A program made the position numbers and the translations under genes. The notes below the pieces were generated by a model, which searched no databases, was not told the DNA's origin, and saw nothing but the letters and a program-made list of their open reading frames with translations. Of a DNA stretch of 64,000 nucleotides, positions 60,691 to 64,000 are shown one piece after another. Where the stretch lies: assembly GCF_000801105.2 (NCBI RefSeq), contig NC_079516.1:20993043-21057042 (forward strand), in the 5' to 3' direction. This stretch comes from Raphanus sativus. Lineage: Eukaryota > Streptophyta > Magnoliopsida > Brassicales > Brassicaceae. How positions within the stretch are numbered: position 1 is the first letter of the stretch; every line of letters begins with the position of its first letter.

Positions 60691-61269
60691 TTCCCCAAAA
60701 ATAAAAGCTCAAGAATTAAAATAAAAAATAATAGTAGTTGAAAATAAAATATTTTAAAAAAAAATTTAATACCATGAGCAAAATGCTAAACCCTAAACCC
60801 TAAACCATTAGGTAAATCCTAAACCCTTGGACAAATTCTAATTCTTGATTTTTAAAGTAATTTTAGTACCGTCAGCAAAACACTAAACCCTAAACCGTAA
60901 ACCCTAAATATTATACCCTAAACCCTTGGGTAAATTTTAAGCCCTTAGATAAATCATAAACCCTAGAATTTAAGATTTATCCAAGAGTTTAAGATTTACC
61001 CAAGGGTTCAGGATATAGCATTTAGAGTTTAGGGTTTAGTATTTAGGGTTTAGTGTTTTGTCGATCGCGTTAAAATTATCTTTTTTAAAGTTTTTTTTGT
61101 TTCCAACGAATATTATTTTTTATTTATTCTTATCTTTTAATTTTAAAAATATGACAATATTTTGTTTCCTTTTTTAAAAGATAGTGAATACAAAATGATG
61201 AATTCCTATTGGTGGGTGAACCTCTAGATTCACCCTAGGGAGTGAACCCAAGAATTACTCCTCTTGGTT

Positions 61270-61545
61270 TACTGCATAAACGAATATTAGTGAGGTTTTA
61301 AATGATGTATGAAAAACTATTGTAAATCTAAAGAAAATGGGCCTAGAAAAAGCCCAAAATATTCTCAAAGATGGATCAACGGCACACAGATGATGCCTTT
61401 AAAAACCACGACGGAGACGAACTTGAGCCATGACGGTTTAGAGAGAAAGAGCTAGAAGAGAGTTTTTTCGAAAAAAGCAACCCAAGAGAAAGAGCAAGAA
61501 ACCCTAATCGATTGCACGCGCTGATTCCCACCGATAATCTCTAAA
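61270..61545 (+). promoter_or_regulatory. Short promoter/5' UTR region of DCP5-L
   Basis: Only 276 bp lie between the fold-back element's target duplication and the ATG. GGGCCTAGAAAAAGCCCAAA (61340-61359) contains inverted GGGC/GCCC TELO-/site II-like words common in plant housekeeping promoters. The purine-rich GAGAGAAAGAGC stretch (61440-61500) is probably 5' UTR. No TATA box is obvious. Confidence 0.4.
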
Positions 61546-63914
61546 ATGACGAGTGAGAGTTCTCGTTCTTCGTCGCCGTCGCCGTCTCCGTCGCCATCTC
61601 CGTCGCCGGGCGATACGTTCATAGGGAGCTCCATCAGTCTAATTTCTAAGTCCGAGATCCGCTACGAAGGCATTCTATACCATCTCAACGTTCACGACTC
61701 TACGCTAGGTCTCAAGAACGGTACGGACTCGGAAGAAACCTATTCCTATTTTTTTTTTCGAATTTAGGTTTTCGGAACGCAGATTTACATGTTTACGCTT
61801 GTGTATTCGTGACCTAGAACACTAATTAGTGATTAGTGAATTTGCTTTCTGGATGTGGTGTTTAGATTTAAGAAGATGACGTAAACGAAGGCTCTGAACA
61901 TTCTCGTTTATGAGTAGTTTCAGTTTCAAGTTTGTGTTGACATTTAGTGGAGAGTGTATATGCAGATACTTAGCTTGGTGTTTCTATTCTAATGTGGCGT
62001 CCTTTTGCCCTTGTAGTTGAATGATAAATGCTCTTATGTTACTTTTTTTGCAGTAAGATCTTGTGGAACGGAGGGGAGGAACAAAGATGGGCCGCAAGTT
62101 CCACCGTCTGATGCTGTTTACGATTACATTCTTTTCCGGGGTAGTGATATCAAGGTTAGTGTTCATTCTCTTACCCACTTATACACTGTCTGTTTGATGT
62201 TCTTTGACTATGTTAGGATCTCTCTGTTACGTGATATCATTATAAAACTTTGAAGATTAGTTAGAATGACCTGTGATGATATACTTACTTGTTTGGTGTT
62301 TTCAGGATCTGCAAGTTAACCCTTCTCCATCAAGAAAGGATATTCAAAGTGAAAAGGACATCATTCAGGTAAAGAAATTACATGTATAAGGATAACTGTC
62401 GGTTAAGATGATGAGTTTGCGTGTTAAGATTTTTGTTTGTTTGTTTTCGGTCCTCTCAGCCTAGACCAGCTGTGAGCTCTCCGCCTACTGGATACGATAG
62501 TGGTTATGGTTTGGGGAGAGGAGGAGGACAATGGGTCCATACACCTGCTTTGACTAATAAACCGATTCTTACCACACAACATTCACCGGTTCCTTTGGGT
62601 GATGGAGGAAGCTTGTCAGAATCTCCAGTAAGCCTTACAAATACGTTTCAGGCAACTCAAAGTAATGCTGGTCTGTCCGTGCCTATGCCTTCTTTTGTGC
62701 AAGGAAACAAACTAGCTTCTACTGGAGTCCCTCTTGGTACGAGGCACCAGACAGTTTCATCATCCTCTTCGAAGCACAATGATCAAGCGCAGATTGTAGA
62801 TATGTTTGCTTCACCAATTATGGGATTAGTAGATGATACAACGAAGGTTGTTACTCATACACCCGACGTTGCTTCTACTCTAGCATACTCTTCTAACCCT
62901 TCTCCCCTTGGTCAAGCACTACACCGTACTCCACTTGGCTTTGCCTCTTCACCCTCCAGCCATTCTCAACTTTCTGAAGCTCAAGTTTCTGCTCCGACTA
63001 TTCAGAACACTTACCCCATTGCACCCCAGGCTGTTGGTAAAGGTGTCTATGACTCTCAGATAAACCATCCTAACCAATCAATACTTTCTAGTTTACCAGA
63101 TGTGACTTCTGATTTGACTCCTGGTCCTTTATTGAACTCGCCTGAGTTATTCTTTGGCAAGGAGCCGATTATGCAATCTAGGCAGCAGATGGTCAACAGG
63201 GGTCAAGAGATGTTTGGTGCAATTAACCCGGTATCAGTGGGTGTGCCAACTCGAAGTCTTGCTACTACATATCAAGCGCCTTTGCTGCCAATTCCGGTTT
63301 CAACTCGTCAGGTATTTTTTAATCCTGTTTCTGATGTTTTTATCGTAATTATCGCACACGTATGCATGATTTATCACAGTTATGATGAAGTTTCTTCATG
63401 ATTATATTGGTTCTTAGATTCATGATCTCATATATCAAGCGCCATGACTTTTTTATCTTTTGTGCAATACATGCTATAGTTTCTAATTTAGTTTTTTTTT
63501 TCTGGTTAAATGTGTTGCAGTCTTGGATCCCTAGTTCTAGCACTGAGTTCACTGAAGAATTTGATTTTGAGGCAATGAATGACAAGTTCAATAAGAGTGA
63601 GCTGTGGGGCTTTCTCGGAAAAAACAATCAAGTTAATCACAGGGAAGAGACTGCAGTTGAGCCAAGCGATGAAGGGAAGGCAAAGGTATTCATTTCTATC
63701 TTTATCAAAGTGTAATAGCGATCTGATTCTCAAGCTCGTGACATTATCTAGATATATATGAAGCAGTCAACGTTTTTCTTAATTGTTGCAGCCTGCTTAT
63801 AAAAAAGATGACTTTTTCGATACAATCTCGTGCAATCGACCTGACCAAGCGGCAAGAAGCGGACAACAACAGCAAAACATCCAGTTCCCGGAGCACATGA
63901 GACGAGACCCTCAG
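61546..63914 (+). CDS. DCP5-L: DECAPPING 5-like LSM14-family protein, 3' end beyond window
   Basis: Exons 61546-61720, 62054-62154, 62306-62368, 62460-63311, 63521-63685 and 63792-63914, all with GT-AG borders and consistent phase, give the first ~493 residues. Seen: a Ser-Pro repeat (8-21) from a CCGTCG-type microsatellite, an LSm14 domain (~23-95; [20 protein letters not shown], then GPQVPPSD and [14 protein letters not shown]), a long Ser/Pro/Gln-rich linker in exon 4, an FDF motif ([14 protein letters not shown], ~409-422) and an FFD box ([11 protein letters not shown], ~455-465). The TFG box and RGG tail would follow outside the window. LSM14/DCP5 proteins bind DCP2/DCP1 and RH-type helicases in P-bodies, repressing translation and promoting mRNA decapping. 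The linker and N-terminus fit the DCP5-like gene At5g45330 rather than DCP5 itself. The start codon is the first ATG of the frame and is followed directly by the SP repeat. Confidence 0.93.
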
Positions 63915-64000
63915 GTTTGTTTCATCCTTTCTAGGTTCACCAACCCAAATTTTGTGAATCTTCTCTTCCTCAAGTTGGAATGGTGTTTAGTTTATGAACC

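Larger units (their letters stand above)
55941..60696. mobile_element. Pack-MULE-like element carrying host gene fragments
   Basis: The ends GGGAAATTGCC and, complemented, GGGGAAATTTC are flanked by the exact 9-bp duplication AAAAATAAA (55932-55940 and 60697-60705), the Mutator signature. Both ends continue into loosely similar sequence (ACCA... then TCTTCTTTGCGACTCCGACG against GGCGACGACGACTCCGGCGA). No MULE transposase is present. The interior holds fragments of an aspartic protease, a CDKB kinase and an uncoupling protein, plus a long AT-rich tandem array. Confidence 0.8.
55796..61260. mobile_element. Fold-back element with telomere-like core (copy C), split by a MULE
   Basis: The ends GAGTAATTCTTGGGTTCACT and its inverted match at 61241-61260 are flanked by the perfect 9-bp duplication CTCTTGGTT (55787-55795 and 61261-61269). 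Without the insert it is about 700 bp. The telomere-like core, AAACCCT turning to AGGGTTT, is at about 60788-61050. The left arm is interrupted at 55940 by the MULE. Confidence 0.88.

Noticed and set aside
1..64000. tRNA genes, rRNA, CRISPR arrays, bacterial-type operons or organellar insertions
   Set aside because: None seen. tRNA-like boxes all belong to SINEs with A tails and target duplications, and the sequence is plant nuclear in character.

Overview
The window is plant nuclear DNA, almost certainly from Brassicaceae (Brassica or a close relative). It is AT-rich, has few genes and many introns, and is crowded with transposons. The two intact-looking host genes, an ABA 8'-hydroxylase (CYP707A3-like, 51907-53793) and a DECAPPING 5-like LSM14 protein (61546 to the right edge), resemble the Arabidopsis neighbours At5g45340 and At5g45330. 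This suggests a conserved gene pair whose surroundings have been filled with mobile elements. All identifications are from memory of the families; no search was run.

Layout. 1-10820 is the right part of a CACTA (En/Spm) transposon. Its transposase gene is split by a very young 8.2-kb Ty3/gypsy-type LTR element (2119-10317, minus strand). The CACTA element itself lies inside an older PF03004-type plant transposase pseudogene (10824-11705, minus). 12286-18750 is the start of a Copia-type element plus an unidentified coding remnant, split by a second, older, non-autonomous LTR element (12537-18424, minus). 18750-28300 is an AT-rich Helitron zone with one large candidate Helitron carrying fragments of several host genes (TAF15-like, PRAF/RCC1-FYVE-like and others), followed by a SINE. 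28300-48225 has few genes but holds at least five retroposons or SINEs with target-site duplications (TSDs), two hAT MITEs, an Emigrant-like MITE, a Helitron, a LINE remnant and two copies of a fold-back element with telomere-like repeats in its centre.

51907-53793 is the cytochrome P450 gene. 55796-61260 is a third fold-back element, itself split by a 4.76-kb Pack-MULE-like element (55941-60696). That element contains exon fragments of an aspartic protease, a CDKB1-type kinase and a mitochondrial uncoupling protein, plus a 1.5-kb AT-rich tandem array. The DCP5-like gene starts 286 bp after this nest.

The two host genes have separate roles: ABA catabolism at the ER, and mRNA decapping or translational repression in P-bodies. 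The window's main interest is layered transposition (element in element in element) and repeated capture of host exons by two transposon classes.
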